Made by a program: the position numbers and the translations under genes
NCBI RefSeq assembly: GCF_001269655.1
Contig: NZ_LHVE01000001.1
Location: 310,001 to 374,000 of the forward strand
DNA: 64,000 nucleotides
Direction of reading: 5' to 3'
DNA from: Pseudomonas thivervalensis
Lineage (GTDB): Bacteria > Pseudomonadota > Gammaproteobacteria > Pseudomonadales > Pseudomonadaceae
Notes under the pieces: generated by a model
What the model was told of the DNA's origin: nothing
Seen by the model: the letters and a program-made list of their open reading frames with translations, nothing else
Databases searched by the model: none
Shown here: positions 8,986-18,528 of the stretch, piece after piece
Layout: every line of letters begins with the position of its first letter
Numbering within the stretch: the first letter of the stretch is position 1

Positions 8986-11205
8986 TCAGTACAAATCCAC
9001 CGGATCCACATCCAGCGACCAGCGCACCGCCCGCCCGCTGGGCATCTGTTCCAGCACCAGCAGCCAGGCGCTCAACAATCGATGCAACGGCGCCCGGGCA
9101 TTGGCCTGCAATAAAAGCTGTGCGCGATAACGCCCGGCCCGCCGCTCCATCGGAGCTGGCACCGGGCCCAATAGTTCGATGCCGCTGAGGTTCTGTTCTG
9201 CCAGCAGGCGCTCGGCCTCGCTGCACGCTTCGTCCAGGAAACCTTCAGCCTGTCCCGGCTTGTGGGCTTCGGCCCGTAATAACGCCAGGTGAGCAAAGGG
9301 CGGCAGGCCGGCGCTGCGGCGTTCGCTCAGGGCCTGCTCGGCGAAGGCGAAATAACCCTGCTCGGTGAGTTGAATCAATAGCGGGTGGTCGGCCAGGTGC
9401 GTCTGGATAATCACCTTGCCCGGCTCCTCGGCCCGTCCGGCCCGGCCTGCGACCTGGACGATCAACTGCGCCATGCGTTCGCTGGCGCGGAAGTCGCCGG
9501 AAAATAGCCCGCCGTCGGCGTCGAGAATGGAAACCAGTGTGACTCGCGGAAAGTGGTGCCCCTTGGCGAGCATCTGCGTGCCGACCAATATGCACGGCTG
9601 ACCCTTCTGGATCGTCGCGAACAGTTGGTTCATCGCGTCCTTGCGCGAGGTGCTGTCGCGATCCACCCGCAACACCGGGTAGTCCGGAAACAGGATGCCC
9701 AACCGTTCTTCGGCGCGTTCGGTACCGGCGCCGACCGGGCGCAAGTCCACTTTGCCGCACTGCGGGCAATGCCTTGGCACGCCTTCGACGTGGCCGCAGT
9801 GGTGGCAGCGCAGTTCGCCATGGCGTTGATGCACGGTCATCCGCGCGTCGCAGCGTTCGCAGCCAGACATCCAGCCACAGTCGTGGCACAGCAGGGTCGG
9901 GGCAAAACCGCGGCGATTGAGGAACACCAGGACCTGTTGCCCGGCGGCCAGGGTCTGGCCGATGGCTTGTTGCATCGGCCCGGAAATACCGCTGTCCAGT
10001 GGGCGGCTTTTCACGTCCAGGCGCAGAAAGCGCGGTTGCTTGGCGCCACCGGCCCGTTCGTTGAGGCGCAGCAGGCCGTAGCGGCCGGTGTAGGCGTTGT
10101 GCAGGCTTTCCAGCGAGGGCGTGGCCGAGCCGAGCACGATCGGGATGTTTTCCTGGCGGGCGCGCACCAATGCCAAGTCGCGGGCGTGATAGCGCAGGCC
10201 TTCCTGCTGTTTATAGGAGCCGTCGTGCTCTTCGTCGATGATGATCAGGCCGGGGTTCTTCATCGGCGTGAACAGGGCCGAGCGCGTGCCGATAATAATG
10301 TCGGCCTCGCCGTCGCGGGCGGCGAGCCAGGCTTCCAGGCGTTCGCGGTCGTTGACCGCCGAGTGCACCAGCGCAATCCGCGCATTGAAGCGTTGCTCGA
10401 AGCGCGCCAGGGTCTGGGGGCCGAGGTTGATTTCCGGAATCAGCACCAGGGCCTGCTTGCCGGCCTCCAGGGTCTGGCGGATCAGTTGCAGGTAGACTTC
10501 GGTCTTGCCGCTGCCGGTGACCCCCGCCAACAGAAAGGCGTGATAGCTGTCGAAACCTGCGCGAATCGCCTCGCAAGCGGCCCGCTGTTCGGCGTTGAGC
10601 GGCAGTTCCGGCTGGGCCAGCCAATGTTCATGGCGGGCGCCGGGAGCGTGTCGACGGATCTCCACTTGGACCAGGTCCTTGGCCAGCAACAGATCGAGGC
10701 TGTCCTTGCTGAGCATCAGTTTGCTCAGCAGTTGATGGGCCACGCCATGGGGGTGTTGGGCCAGGGTTGCCAAGGCTTCGCGCTGGCGCGGGGCGCGGGC
10801 GATGCGCGGGTCATCCAGCGAGGCCCCTGGCGCCACCGACCAGAACCGCTCCTGGCGCGCCTCGGCCAACTCGCCCTGGCGCAGCAGCACCGGCAGTGCC
10901 CAGCTCAGGGTGTCGCCGAGGCTGTGCTGGTAATACTGGGACGTCCACAGGCACAGCTTGAACAGCGAGGCGGGCAGCGGCGGCGTGGCATCGAGCAGGG
11001 CCAGGGCCGGTTTGAGCTTGTCGGCCGGGACCTCGCTGTGGTCGGTCACCTCCACCAGGATGCCGATCATTTCCCGGCGGCCGAACGGCACCCGCAGGCG
11101 CATGCCCGGCTGCAATTGCGCACGCAGGACCCCGGCCGGGGCGCGGTAGTCGAACAGACGGCGCAGTGGCGAAGGTAGGGCGAGGCGCAGGATGGCGTCG
11201 GGCAC
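8986..11205 (-). CDS. priA: Primosomal helicase PriA
   Basis: 3'-5' DNA helicase that restarts stalled replication forks by loading DnaB. It has Walker A GVTGSGKTEVY, the DEEH box in IIDEEHDGSY, and the zinc-binding Cys cluster CHDCGWMSGCERCDAR...CHHCGHVEG...CPQCG near residues 435-480. I took the GTG at 11205 as start because it gives 739 residues starting VPDAILRLALPSPLRRLFDY, the family N terminus. An in-frame TTG at 11238 would add 11 residues. It is transcribed away from rpmE, and a REPIN sits directly upstream. Confidence 0.96.
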   Translation of the reverse strand: MPDAILRLALPSPLRRLFDYRAPAGVLRAQLQPGMRLRVPFGRREMIGILVEVTDHSEVPADKLKPALALLDATPPLPASLFKLCLWTSQYYQHSLGDTLSWALPVLLRQGELAEARQERFWSVAPGASLDDPRIARAPRQREALATLAQHPHGVAHQLLSKLMLSKDSLDLLLAKDLVQVEIRRHAPGARHEHWLAQPELPLNAEQRAACEAIRAGFDSYHAFLLAGVTGSGKTEVYLQLIRQTLEAGKQALVLIPEINLGPQTLARFEQRFNARIALVHSAVNDRERLEAWLAARDGEADIIIGTRSALFTPMKNPGLIIIDEEHDGSYKQQEGLRYHARDLALVRARQENIPIVLGSATPSLESLHNAYTGRYGLLRLNERAGGAKQPRFLRLDVKSRPLDSGISGPMQQAIGQTLAAGQQVLVFLNRRGFAPTLLCHDCGWMSGCERCDARMTVHQRHGELRCHHCGHVEGVPRHCPQCGKVDLRPVGAGTERAEERLGILFPDYPVLRVDRDSTSRKDAMNQLFATIQKGQPCILVGTQMLAKGHHFPRVTLVSILDADGGLFSGDFRASERMAQLIVQVAGRAGRAEEPGKVIIQTHLADHPLLIQLTEQGYFAFAEQALSERRSAGLPPFAHLALLRAEAHKPGQAEGFLDEACSEAERLLAEQNLSGIELLGPVPAPMERRAGRYRAQLLLQANARAPLHRLLSAWLLVLEQMPSGRAVRWSLDVDPVDLY

Positions 11206-11245
11206 GCGGGGGATCTCGGTAGGCGGACAAATACGCAAGGCTCAA

Positions 11246-11334
11246 TGTGGGAGCGAGCTTGCTCGCGATGGCGGCCTGTCAGTCAACATGCATGTGACAG
11301 ATCCACCGCCATCGCGAGCAAGCTCGCTCCCACA
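11246..11334. repeat. REPIN between priA and rpmE
   Basis: Inverted REP copies (GGGAGCGAGCTTGCTCGCG core) lie at 11246-11268 and 11312-11334. The left arm is 41 bases from the priA GTG start, so the element probably lies in or next to the priA 5' leader or promoter. Confidence 0.9.
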
Positions 11335-11386
11335 GGGATTGTGCTTGAGGCCGGGAGCCTAGCAGACGGTTGGTACAAGGCATAGC

Positions 11387-11414
11387 TTGCGCGAATGACG
11401 ATGTCTGGTAGAAT
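11387..11414 (+). promoter_or_regulatory. Candidate sigma70 promoter for rpmE
   Basis: TTGCGC (11387-11392), a 16-base spacer and TAGAAT (11409-11414) fit a sigma70 promoter. The -10 is good and the -35 partial. Transcription would start near 11421, leaving a leader of about 65 bases before rpmE. L31 genes are often autoregulated through their leader; nothing here proves it. Confidence 0.5.
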
Positions 11415-11484
11415 CCGCGGCCTAATTACGTGCGGTATTCAACAATAGTGTTGGGTGGCGGCACGCTAGCCTGAGGAAAACAGC

Positions 11485-11709
11485 ATGAAAACCGATATCC
11501 ATCCGGAATACCCAGAAATTGCCGTAACCTGCAGCTGCGGCAACAAGTTCGAAACGCGTTCGACCTACGGCAAAGCCCTGGCGATCGACGTTTGCAACGA
11601 ATGCCACCCGTTCTACACCGGTAAGCAAAAGACTCTGGATACCGGCGGCCGCGTTCAGAAGTTCGCCGATCGTTTCGGTGCTTTCGGCAAAGTTACTCCA
11701 AAAGCCTGA
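11485..11709 (+). CDS. rpmE: 50S ribosomal protein L31 (zinc-binding type)
   Basis: Small ribosomal large-subunit protein of 74 residues starting [12 protein letters not shown]. It keeps the four zinc ligands: CSC (residues 16 and 18) and CNEC (37 and 40), followed by HPFYTGKQK. It is therefore the zinc-containing C+ form rather than the zinc-independent paralogue. It is divergent from priA, the usual Pseudomonas order, and has a promoter at 11387-11414 and a terminator at 11757-11783. Confidence 0.97.
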   Translation: MKTDIHPEYPEIAVTCSCGNKFETRSTYGKALAIDVCNECHPFYTGKQKTLDTGGRVQKFADRFGAFGKVTPKA

Positions 11710-11720
11710 GGCTGATCATT

Positions 11721-12533
11721 TTGGATGGTCGTCTCGACTGCTCCAGATTGATAAAGAAGGCGTCCCTTGCGGGCGCCTTTTTTGTGTCTGCGATTTGGCT
11801 CTGTGGTGCCCAGGCGTCGTGTCCATCGCCGGGCAACCTGCCCCAGGTGGCGGTGCAGCGCGTGGTGGATGGCGACACCTTGTATCTGGAAGGTGGCCGG
11901 CGCATTCGGATGATCGGCCTCAACAGCCCTGAGTTGGGCAAGCGCGGCCGCGCCGACGAACCGTTCGCCGTGGCGGCGCGCCAGCGACTCGAAGCCCTGG
12001 TGGCCGCCAGCGGTGGCCGGGTGGGCGTATTGCCTGGCAAGGACGACCGCGATGATTACGGTCGCACGCTGGCCCATGTCTACAACGCCCAGGGCGAAAA
12101 CCTCGAAGAGCGCCTGATTGCCGAAGGGTTGGGTTTTCTGGTGGCGGTCGCGCCGAATGTCGAGCTGGTCAGTTGTCAGCAAATGGCCGAGCGTCACGCG
12201 CGGCAAGCTAGAGTCGGTCTCTGGAAAAAATCCCCGGTCGTGCGAGTCGAGCAGATCAATGCCCCCGGTTTCGTGCTGGCCAGTGGGCGGGTAGAAAGCG
12301 TACGACGTAATCGCGGTGGCATCTGGATTGAATTGCAGGGGCCGGTTGTCTTGCACATTGCGCCCAATCTACAGAGACGCTTCGACGCCTCGGCCCTGGA
12401 TCGGCTCAAAGGACGGAAGATCGAGGCTCGTGGCTGGGTCGTCGACCGCGCCCGGCGTGGCGACAGCAAGGCCGGGCAGGCTCGATGGATGTTGCCGCTG
12501 ACCGATCCGGCCATGCTGGAAGCGGTCCTGTAG
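11721..12533 (+). CDS. Secreted thermonuclease (SNase)-like protein
   Basis: A 270-residue protein with a signal peptide (KKASLAGAFFVSAIWLCGAQA, cleavage near residue 32) and a staphylococcal-nuclease-like domain near residues 40-150. The motifs VVDGDTLYLEGGRRIRMIGLNSPE and DDYGRTLAHVY supply the Asp and Arg residues expected of this fold. The C-terminal 100 residues (RVESVRRNRGGIWIELQG) form an extra domain. It probably acts in the periplasm or outside the cell; substrate unknown. The start lies 12 bases after rpmE and has a weak ribosome site. The rpmE terminator falls inside its signal-peptide codons. Confidence 0.85.
   Translation: MDGRLDCSRLIKKASLAGAFFVSAIWLCGAQASCPSPGNLPQVAVQRVVDGDTLYLEGGRRIRMIGLNSPELGKRGRADEPFAVAARQRLEALVAASGGRVGVLPGKDDRDDYGRTLAHVYNAQGENLEERLIAEGLGFLVAVAPNVELVSCQQMAERHARQARVGLWKKSPVVRVEQINAPGFVLASGRVESVRRNRGGIWIELQGPVVLHIAPNLQRRFDASALDRLKGRKIEARGWVVDRARRGDSKAGQARWMLPLTDPAMLEAVL
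11757..11783 (+). terminator. rpmE intrinsic terminator embedded in the next coding region
   Basis: AGGCGTCC pairs with GGGCGCCT (one G-T pair) around a CTTGC loop and is followed by a run of six T. It starts 48 bases after the rpmE stop. The same bases encode KKASLAGAFF of the nuclease signal peptide. Confidence 0.75.
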
Positions 12534-12540
12534 GAAAAAA

Positions 12541-12572
12541 TTGTAGACATTTCGTCGATGGATTGTATGCAT
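12541..12572 (+). promoter_or_regulatory. Direct repeat, possible GntR-type operator before maeB
   Basis: TTGTAGACAT (12541-12550) and TTGTATGCAT (12563-12572) are 22 bases apart start to start, about two helical turns. The second is close to the TTGTATNCAA-like palindromes bound by FadR/GntR regulators. It lies between the nuclease gene and maeB. The regulator is not in the window. Confidence 0.3.
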
Positions 12573-12622
12573 GTAGCCCTTGTGTTTCGCGGCTCTTGGC
12601 CCAAAGTCGTAGGGCAGGGCGC

Positions 12623-12651
12623 TTGACAGCAGTGACTGGTCAGTCTTGTGG
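12623..12651 (+). promoter_or_regulatory. Weak sigma70 promoter candidate for maeB
   Basis: A consensus -35 TTGACA at 12623-12628 is followed after 17 bases by a poor -10 (TTGTGG, 12646-12651). The gene start is at 12718. A perfect -35 with a weak -10 suggests either activator dependence or coincidence. Confidence 0.3.
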
Positions 12652-12717
12652 GGACTTTGCGAGGCGCGTATCCTCGGCGGTCCGTCTGTCCAACACAGTA
12701 AAAAGCGGAATGCCCAC

Positions 12718-13986
12718 ATGTCTGATCTGAAAACTGCCGCTCTCGAATATCACGCTCATCCTCGTCCAGGAAAGCTGAGTGTCGAGCTCACCAAGGCCAC
12801 CGCTACTGCTCGCGACTTGTCGCTGGCCTACAGCCCCGGCGTAGCCGAACCAGTCCGCGAAATCGCTCGCGACCCTGAACTGGCCTACAAATACACCGGT
12901 AAAGGCAACCTGGTTGCAGTCATTTCCGATGGCACCGCGATCCTCGGCCTGGGTAACCTCGGCCCGTTGGCTTCCAAGCCGGTCATGGAAGGCAAGGGCG
13001 TGCTGTTCAAGCGCTTCGCCGGCATCGACGTATTCGACATCGAAGTCGATTCCGAAAGCCCGCAAGCCTTCATCGACACCGTCAAGCGCATCTCCATCAC
13101 TTTCGGTGGCATCAACCTGGAAGACATCAAGGCACCCGAGTGCTTCGAGATCGAGCGCGCCCTGATCGAACAGTGTGACATTCCGGTCTTCCACGATGAC
13201 CAGCACGGCACCGCCATCGTTACCGCGGCCGGCATGATCAACGCCCTGGAAATCGCCGGCAAGACCCTGCCGGAAGCCAAGATCGTCTGCCTGGGTGCCG
13301 GCGCTGCGGCCATTTCCTGCATGAAATTGCTGGTGAGCATGGGCGCCAAAATCGAAAACATCTTCATGGTCGACCGTACCGGCGTGATCCACTCCGGCCG
13401 TGACGACCTGAACCAGTACAAGGCCGTCTTCGCCCACGCGACCGACAAGCGCTCCCTGGCGGACGCGCTGGACGGTGCCGACGTGTTCGTCGGCCTGTCG
13501 GGCCCGAACCTGCTGAGCCCGGAAAACCTGCTGCGCATGGCGCCGAACCCGATCGTATTCGCCTGCTCGAACCCGGACCCGGAAATCTCCCCGGAGCTGG
13601 CTCACGCAACCCGCAACGACGTGATCATGGCCACCGGCCGTTCGGACTACCCGAACCAGGTCAACAACGTACTGGGCTTCCCGTTCATCTTCCGTGGTGC
13701 CCTGGACGTTCGCGCCAAGCGCATCAACGAAGAGATGAAAGTCGCGGCCGCCAACGCCCTGCGCGAACTGGCCAAGCTGCCGGTGCCTCAGGAAGTGTGC
13801 GACGCCTACGGTGGCATCAAGCTGGAATTCGGTCGTGAGTACATCATTCCGAAACCAATGGACGCCCGTCTGATCACCCTGATCTCCGACGCCGTGGCCA
13901 AGGCCGCCATCGAGACGGGCGTGGCCACCCTGCCGTACCCGAAAAACTACCCGCTCAAGAGCGTGGATGACGTGTTCAACGGCTAA
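12718..13986 (+). CDS. maeB: NADP-type malic enzyme (short, catalytic-domain form)
   Basis: Oxidative decarboxylation of malate to pyruvate with NADP reduction, linking the TCA cycle to pyruvate and NADPH supply. From the ATG at 12718 it has 422 residues. The malic domain (LAYSPGVAEPVREIA, FDIEVDSESP, PVFHDDQHGTAIVTAAGMINAL) is followed by the Rossmann domain (IVCLGAGAAAISCMKLL near residue 190). It lacks the phosphotransacetylase-like C-terminal domain of the long MaeB form of E. coli, as is usual for pseudomonads. Upstream in-frame codons from 12646 are not family-like. Confidence 0.95.
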   Translation: MSDLKTAALEYHAHPRPGKLSVELTKATATARDLSLAYSPGVAEPVREIARDPELAYKYTGKGNLVAVISDGTAILGLGNLGPLASKPVMEGKGVLFKRFAGIDVFDIEVDSESPQAFIDTVKRISITFGGINLEDIKAPECFEIERALIEQCDIPVFHDDQHGTAIVTAAGMINALEIAGKTLPEAKIVCLGAGAAAISCMKLLVSMGAKIENIFMVDRTGVIHSGRDDLNQYKAVFAHATDKRSLADALDGADVFVGLSGPNLLSPENLLRMAPNPIVFACSNPDPEISPELAHATRNDVIMATGRSDYPNQVNNVLGFPFIFRGALDVRAKRINEEMKVAAANALRELAKLPVPQEVCDAYGGIKLEFGREYIIPKPMDARLITLISDAVAKAAIETGVATLPYPKNYPLKSVDDVFNG

Positions 13987-14005
13987 GCCGCTGTAGCGCT
14001 TCAAT

Positions 14006-14039
14006 AAAAAGCCCCGGCTCCTGTGAGTCGGGGCTTTTT
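14006..14039 (+). terminator. maeB intrinsic terminator
   Basis: Perfect 11-base stem AAAAAGCCCCG/CGGGGCTTTTT, 20 bases after the maeB stop, ending in a T run. It is symmetric enough to act from both sides. Confidence 0.9.
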
Positions 14040-14078
14040 ATTGGGATTGGAACAGCCCTTCAAGAAAACCACAGAGCC

Positions 14079-14169
14079 GTGGCGAGGGAGCTTGCTCCCG
14101 CTGGGCTGCGCAGCAGCCCCAAAAGAGGCGGTCGCTGCGCAACCGAGCGGGAGCAAGCTCCCTCGCCAC
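14079..14169. repeat. REPIN between maeB and ponA terminators
   Basis: Inverted arms of the GCGAGGGAGCTTGCTCCCGC family lie at 14079-14104 and 14145-14169, with a GGGCTGCGCAGCAGCCC palindrome between them. It sits between two convergent terminators, a neutral site typical for REPINs. Confidence 0.9.
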
Positions 14170-14194
14170 GGGTTATCTACACAATGTTCGATTG

Positions 14195-14232
14195 AAAAAA
14201 GCCCCGCACTTCTTCCGAAGGCGGGGCTTTTT
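14195..14232 (-). terminator. ponA intrinsic terminator (bidirectional)
   Basis: Twelve-base stem AAAAAGCCCCGC/GCGGGGCTTTTT with a short loop, 13 bases beyond the ponA stop on the minus strand. A/T tracts on both sides make it usable in both directions. Confidence 0.88.
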
Positions 14233-14244
14233 GGAGTGGACCGG

Positions 14245-16692
14245 TCAGAACAGATCGATCGGCGCCGCTTCGTCCGCTGGCAGGGGGCTGCCCGGTGCGA
14301 CGCCGTTGCCCAGTTCGTTGACCGACGGTGGCGTGTCCTCGCTCTTGAACAGTTCGAAATACGCCCCTGGGGTGCCCGGCGTGGCCGCGCGGCCGCTGAC
14401 CGGGTCAACCCGCAGGCTGAGGATGCCTTCCGGCTCCGGCTGGGTGTGCGGCGGTTTGTCCTTGAGGGCGGCGCCCATGTAGCTCATCCAGATCGGCAGC
14501 GCCACGGTGCCGCCGAATTCACGGCGACCCAGGCTTTCGGGCTGGTCGAAACCGGTCCAGACGGTCGTCACGTAGTCGGCGTTGTAGCCGGAGAACCAGG
14601 CGTCCTTGGATTCGTTGGTGGTACCGGTCTTGCCCGCCAGGTCGGTGCGGCCCAGGGCCAGGGCGCGACGGCCGGTGCCGAGCTTGATCACGTCTTGCAG
14701 CATGCTATTGAGAATGTAGGTGGTGCGGCCGTCGACAATACGTTCCGCGACGGCGGGCGCTTGCGGCAGGCCCGGGGCCGTGGCGGCCTCGCCTGGCGTC
14801 GCATTGACCGTGAACGTCTGGGTGGACGGTGCGGCGAGGCCATCGCTGGCCTGCTCGCCCGTGGGCACCCGTGGCGGGTTGGCAACGAACAAGGTCTCGC
14901 CGTTGCGGCTTTCGATCTTGTCGATGATGTACGGGGTGATTTTGTAGCCGCCGTTGGCGAACGTACTCCAACCGGTGGCGATTTCCATCGGCGTCAAGGT
15001 CGCAGTGCCCAGGGCCAGCGAGAGGTTGCGCGGCAGGTCCTGCTTGTTGAAACCGAACTTGCTGATGTAGTCGATGGTGCGGTCCACGCCCAGCGCTTGG
15101 AGCAAGCGGATCGAGACCAGGTTGCGGGATTTGTACAGCGCCTCGCGCAGGCGAATCGGGCCGAGGAAGGTATTGGTGTCGTTCTTCGGTCGCCAGACCT
15201 TGTCCAGGTACTCATCGACGAACACGATCGGCGCATCGTTCACCAGGCTGGCGGCGGTGTAGCCGTTATCCAGGGCGGCGCTGTAGACAAAGGGCTTGAA
15301 GCTCGAGCCCGGCTGGCGCTTGGCCTGCAATGCCCGGTTGTAGTTGCTTTGCTCGAAGGCGAAACCACCCACCAGCGAGCGAATCGCACCGTTCTGTGGG
15401 TCGAGGGACACCAGCGCGCCCTGGGCGGCCGGGATCTGGCTGAACTTGAGCGTGTTGTCCGCCTGGCGCTGGACGCGGACCAGGTCGCCGACCTGGGCGA
15501 CGTCCGACGGCTGCCGTGGGTTGGCGCCCATGCTGTTGGTGTTGAGGAACGGGCGGGCCCATTTCATGGTGTCCCAGGCCACGTGTTCTTCCTGCTCGCC
15601 GTTGCGGGTCAGCACCTTGATGCCGTCCTTGTCCACCGAGGTGACGATCGCCGGCTCCAGGCTGCTGATGGTGCGCTGCTTGGTCAACTCCTGGGCCCAG
15701 GCTTCCTTGGTCTTGCCCGGCAGGCGCGATTCAGGGCCACGGTAGCCGTGGCGCTGGTCGTAGGTCATCAGGCCCTCGTGCAGCGCGGTGTTGGCCATTT
15801 CCTGCAAGTTGCTCGGCACCGTGGTGGTCACGCGGAAACCTTCGGTGTAGGCGTCGCTGCCATAGCGCCCGACCATTTCGGCACGGGCCATCTCGGCGAT
15901 GTACGGGGCGTTCACTTCCGGGGTCGGCACGTGATAGCTGGCGTTCAGCGGCTCGTTGATCGCGGCGGTGTAGTCGGCCTCGCTGATCTTGCCGAGCTTG
16001 TACATGCGCCCCAGGATCCAGTCGCGCCGTTCCTTGCTGCGCGTCGGGTTGGCCAGTGGGTTGAAGCGCGACGGTGCCTTGGGCAGGCCGGCGATCATCG
16101 CCATCTGCGCCAGGCTCACATCGCGGATCGATTTGCCGTAATACACCTGTGCCGCCGCCTCGATGCCGTAGGCGCGGTTGCCCAGGTAGATCTTGTTCAC
16201 GTACAGCTCGAGGATTTCATCCTTGGTCAACTGTCGCTCGATCTGCAGGGCCAGGAGGATCTCGGTGGTCTTGCGCGAAAAGCTGCGTTCGCTGGTCAGG
16301 AAGAAGTTCTTGGCCACCTGCATGGTGATGGTGCTGCCGCCGGACTGGATGTGCCCGCTCTTGACCAACTGGCTGGCGGCACGCATCAGGCTGCCAGGAT
16401 CGACGCCATAGTGGTTGGCGAAATTATCGTCTTCAGCACTTAGTAACGCATTGATGAAATTGGGGGGAATGTCGGCGAAACGGATCGGCGTGCGGCGCAT
16501 TTCGCCAAATTCGGCGATCAACTTGTTATCGCTGCTGTACACCCGCAAAGGAATCTGCAACTGAATACTTCTCAGCGCCTCCACGGACGGCAATCCCGGA
16601 CTAAGGTAAAGAAAAGCGCCGCTCAGGCCCAAGAGCAGTCCGCAGAAAACGGCGACGATGGACCATCCGAAAAATTTCAGCAGACGAATCAA
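14245..16692 (-). CDS. ponA: Penicillin-binding protein 1A (bifunctional class A PBP)
   Basis: Inner-membrane peptidoglycan synthase with glycosyltransferase and transpeptidase domains. After one membrane segment (IVAVFCGLLLGLSGAFLYL) come GT51 motifs AEDDNFANHYGVD and GGSTITMQVAKNFF, an OB-like insert, and the transpeptidase motifs SSFK, SRN and KTGTTN. A TTG at 16692 gives 815 residues and a family-like MIRLLKFFGW N terminus. The frame is open to 16761, but that start lies too near the probable transcription start. It is divergent from pilM, as in P. aeruginosa. Confidence 0.94.
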   Translation of the reverse strand: MIRLLKFFGWSIVAVFCGLLLGLSGAFLYLSPGLPSVEALRSIQLQIPLRVYSSDNKLIAEFGEMRRTPIRFADIPPNFINALLSAEDDNFANHYGVDPGSLMRAASQLVKSGHIQSGGSTITMQVAKNFFLTSERSFSRKTTEILLALQIERQLTKDEILELYVNKIYLGNRAYGIEAAAQVYYGKSIRDVSLAQMAMIAGLPKAPSRFNPLANPTRSKERRDWILGRMYKLGKISEADYTAAINEPLNASYHVPTPEVNAPYIAEMARAEMVGRYGSDAYTEGFRVTTTVPSNLQEMANTALHEGLMTYDQRHGYRGPESRLPGKTKEAWAQELTKQRTISSLEPAIVTSVDKDGIKVLTRNGEQEEHVAWDTMKWARPFLNTNSMGANPRQPSDVAQVGDLVRVQRQADNTLKFSQIPAAQGALVSLDPQNGAIRSLVGGFAFEQSNYNRALQAKRQPGSSFKPFVYSAALDNGYTAASLVNDAPIVFVDEYLDKVWRPKNDTNTFLGPIRLREALYKSRNLVSIRLLQALGVDRTIDYISKFGFNKQDLPRNLSLALGTATLTPMEIATGWSTFANGGYKITPYIIDKIESRNGETLFVANPPRVPTGEQASDGLAAPSTQTFTVNATPGEAATAPGLPQAPAVAERIVDGRTTYILNSMLQDVIKLGTGRRALALGRTDLAGKTGTTNESKDAWFSGYNADYVTTVWTGFDQPESLGRREFGGTVALPIWMSYMGAALKDKPPHTQPEPEGILSLRVDPVSGRAATPGTPGAYFELFKSEDTPPSVNELGNGVAPGSPLPADEAAPIDLF

Positions 16693-16781
16693 GGCTTTTG
16701 GATATCCAGGCAAAGAATGAAAAAGGCGCCAGGTGCAGGGATGGACCCGTGCTTGCAACAAAGCGAAAAAAAACGCTGGGC

Positions 16782-16787
16782 ATTATA
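16782..16787 (-). promoter_or_regulatory. -10 box of a likely ponA promoter
   Basis: On the minus strand a perfect TATAAT is preceded by an A-tract; no good -35 hexamer is seen at 16-18 bases. Transcription would start near 16775, about 83 bases before the TTG at 16692. The strand opposite leads to pilM; I found no convincing pilM promoter in 16788-16897, only short GC dyads near 16816-16834. Confidence 0.45.
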
Positions 16788-16870
16788 AGCATTTTTTTTC
16801 GTCGGGAACGCCATCCGGACGTCCGTCGGACGGCCGTGATTGAACGCAATGCATATTAGAGAGTCCGTAA

Positions 16871-17961
<1,091 letters not shown>

Positions 17962-17962
<1 letters not shown>

Positions 17963-18528
17963 TGGCGCGGATCAACCTGCTTCCCTGGCGCGAGGAGCTG
18001 CGCGAAGAGCGGCGCAAGCGCTTTCTGCTGGCCTTGGTGGGGGCGCTGGTCGGTGCGGTCGGCGTGGTGTTGGTCGGCGTCCGCTACATCGATAGCGCCA
18101 TCGACCATCAGGTTGCTCGCAACAGCCATCTCTCCGAGCAGATCGCCGTGCTGGACAAGCGCATCGAGCAGATCAGCGAATTGAAAGCCCGCCGCCAGCA
18201 ATTGCTGGAGCGCATGCGCATCATCCAGGACTTGCAAGGGAATCGACCGGTCAGCGGGCGCATCTTCGACCAGTTGGTGCGGACCCTGCCGGATGGCGTT
18301 TATTTCACCGAAGTGAAAATGGAGGACCGGACGCTCTTCATCAAGGGAGCGGCGGAATCGAACAACCGGGTCTCGGACCTGATGCGCAACCTGGACTCGT
18401 CGGACCTGTTCGACGCGCCCAGCTTGACGGAGGTCAAGGCCACCACTGCCGGCCAGCTCGACCAGGCCAACGTTTTCCAGCTGACGGTTCGCCAGACCCG
18501 TCCGGTCGAAGTGGAGGACGCCCAATGA
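17962..18528 (+). CDS. pilN: Type IV pilus assembly protein PilN
   Basis: Inner-membrane protein of the alignment subcomplex. The N-terminal INLLPWREE motif (residues 4-12), which PilM binds, is intact. A membrane segment follows near residues 22-43 (FLLALVGALVGAVGVVLVGV), then a coiled coil (SEQIAVLDKRIEQISELKAR) and a periplasmic ferredoxin-like domain. It has 188 residues. It overlaps pilO by four bases (ATGA). Confidence 0.96.

Noticed and set aside
9553..11178. 541-codon plus-strand frame opposite priA
   Set aside because: Shadow of priA, which carries all helicase and zinc motifs.
12646..12717. Upstream extension of maeB
   Set aside because: The extra 24 codons cover the likely promoter and leader and are not conserved-looking; MSDLKTAALEYHAHPRPGKL is the family start.
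14023..16443. 806-codon plus-strand frame opposite ponA
   Set aside because: Starts inside terminator and REP sequence and mirrors ponA; no family features.
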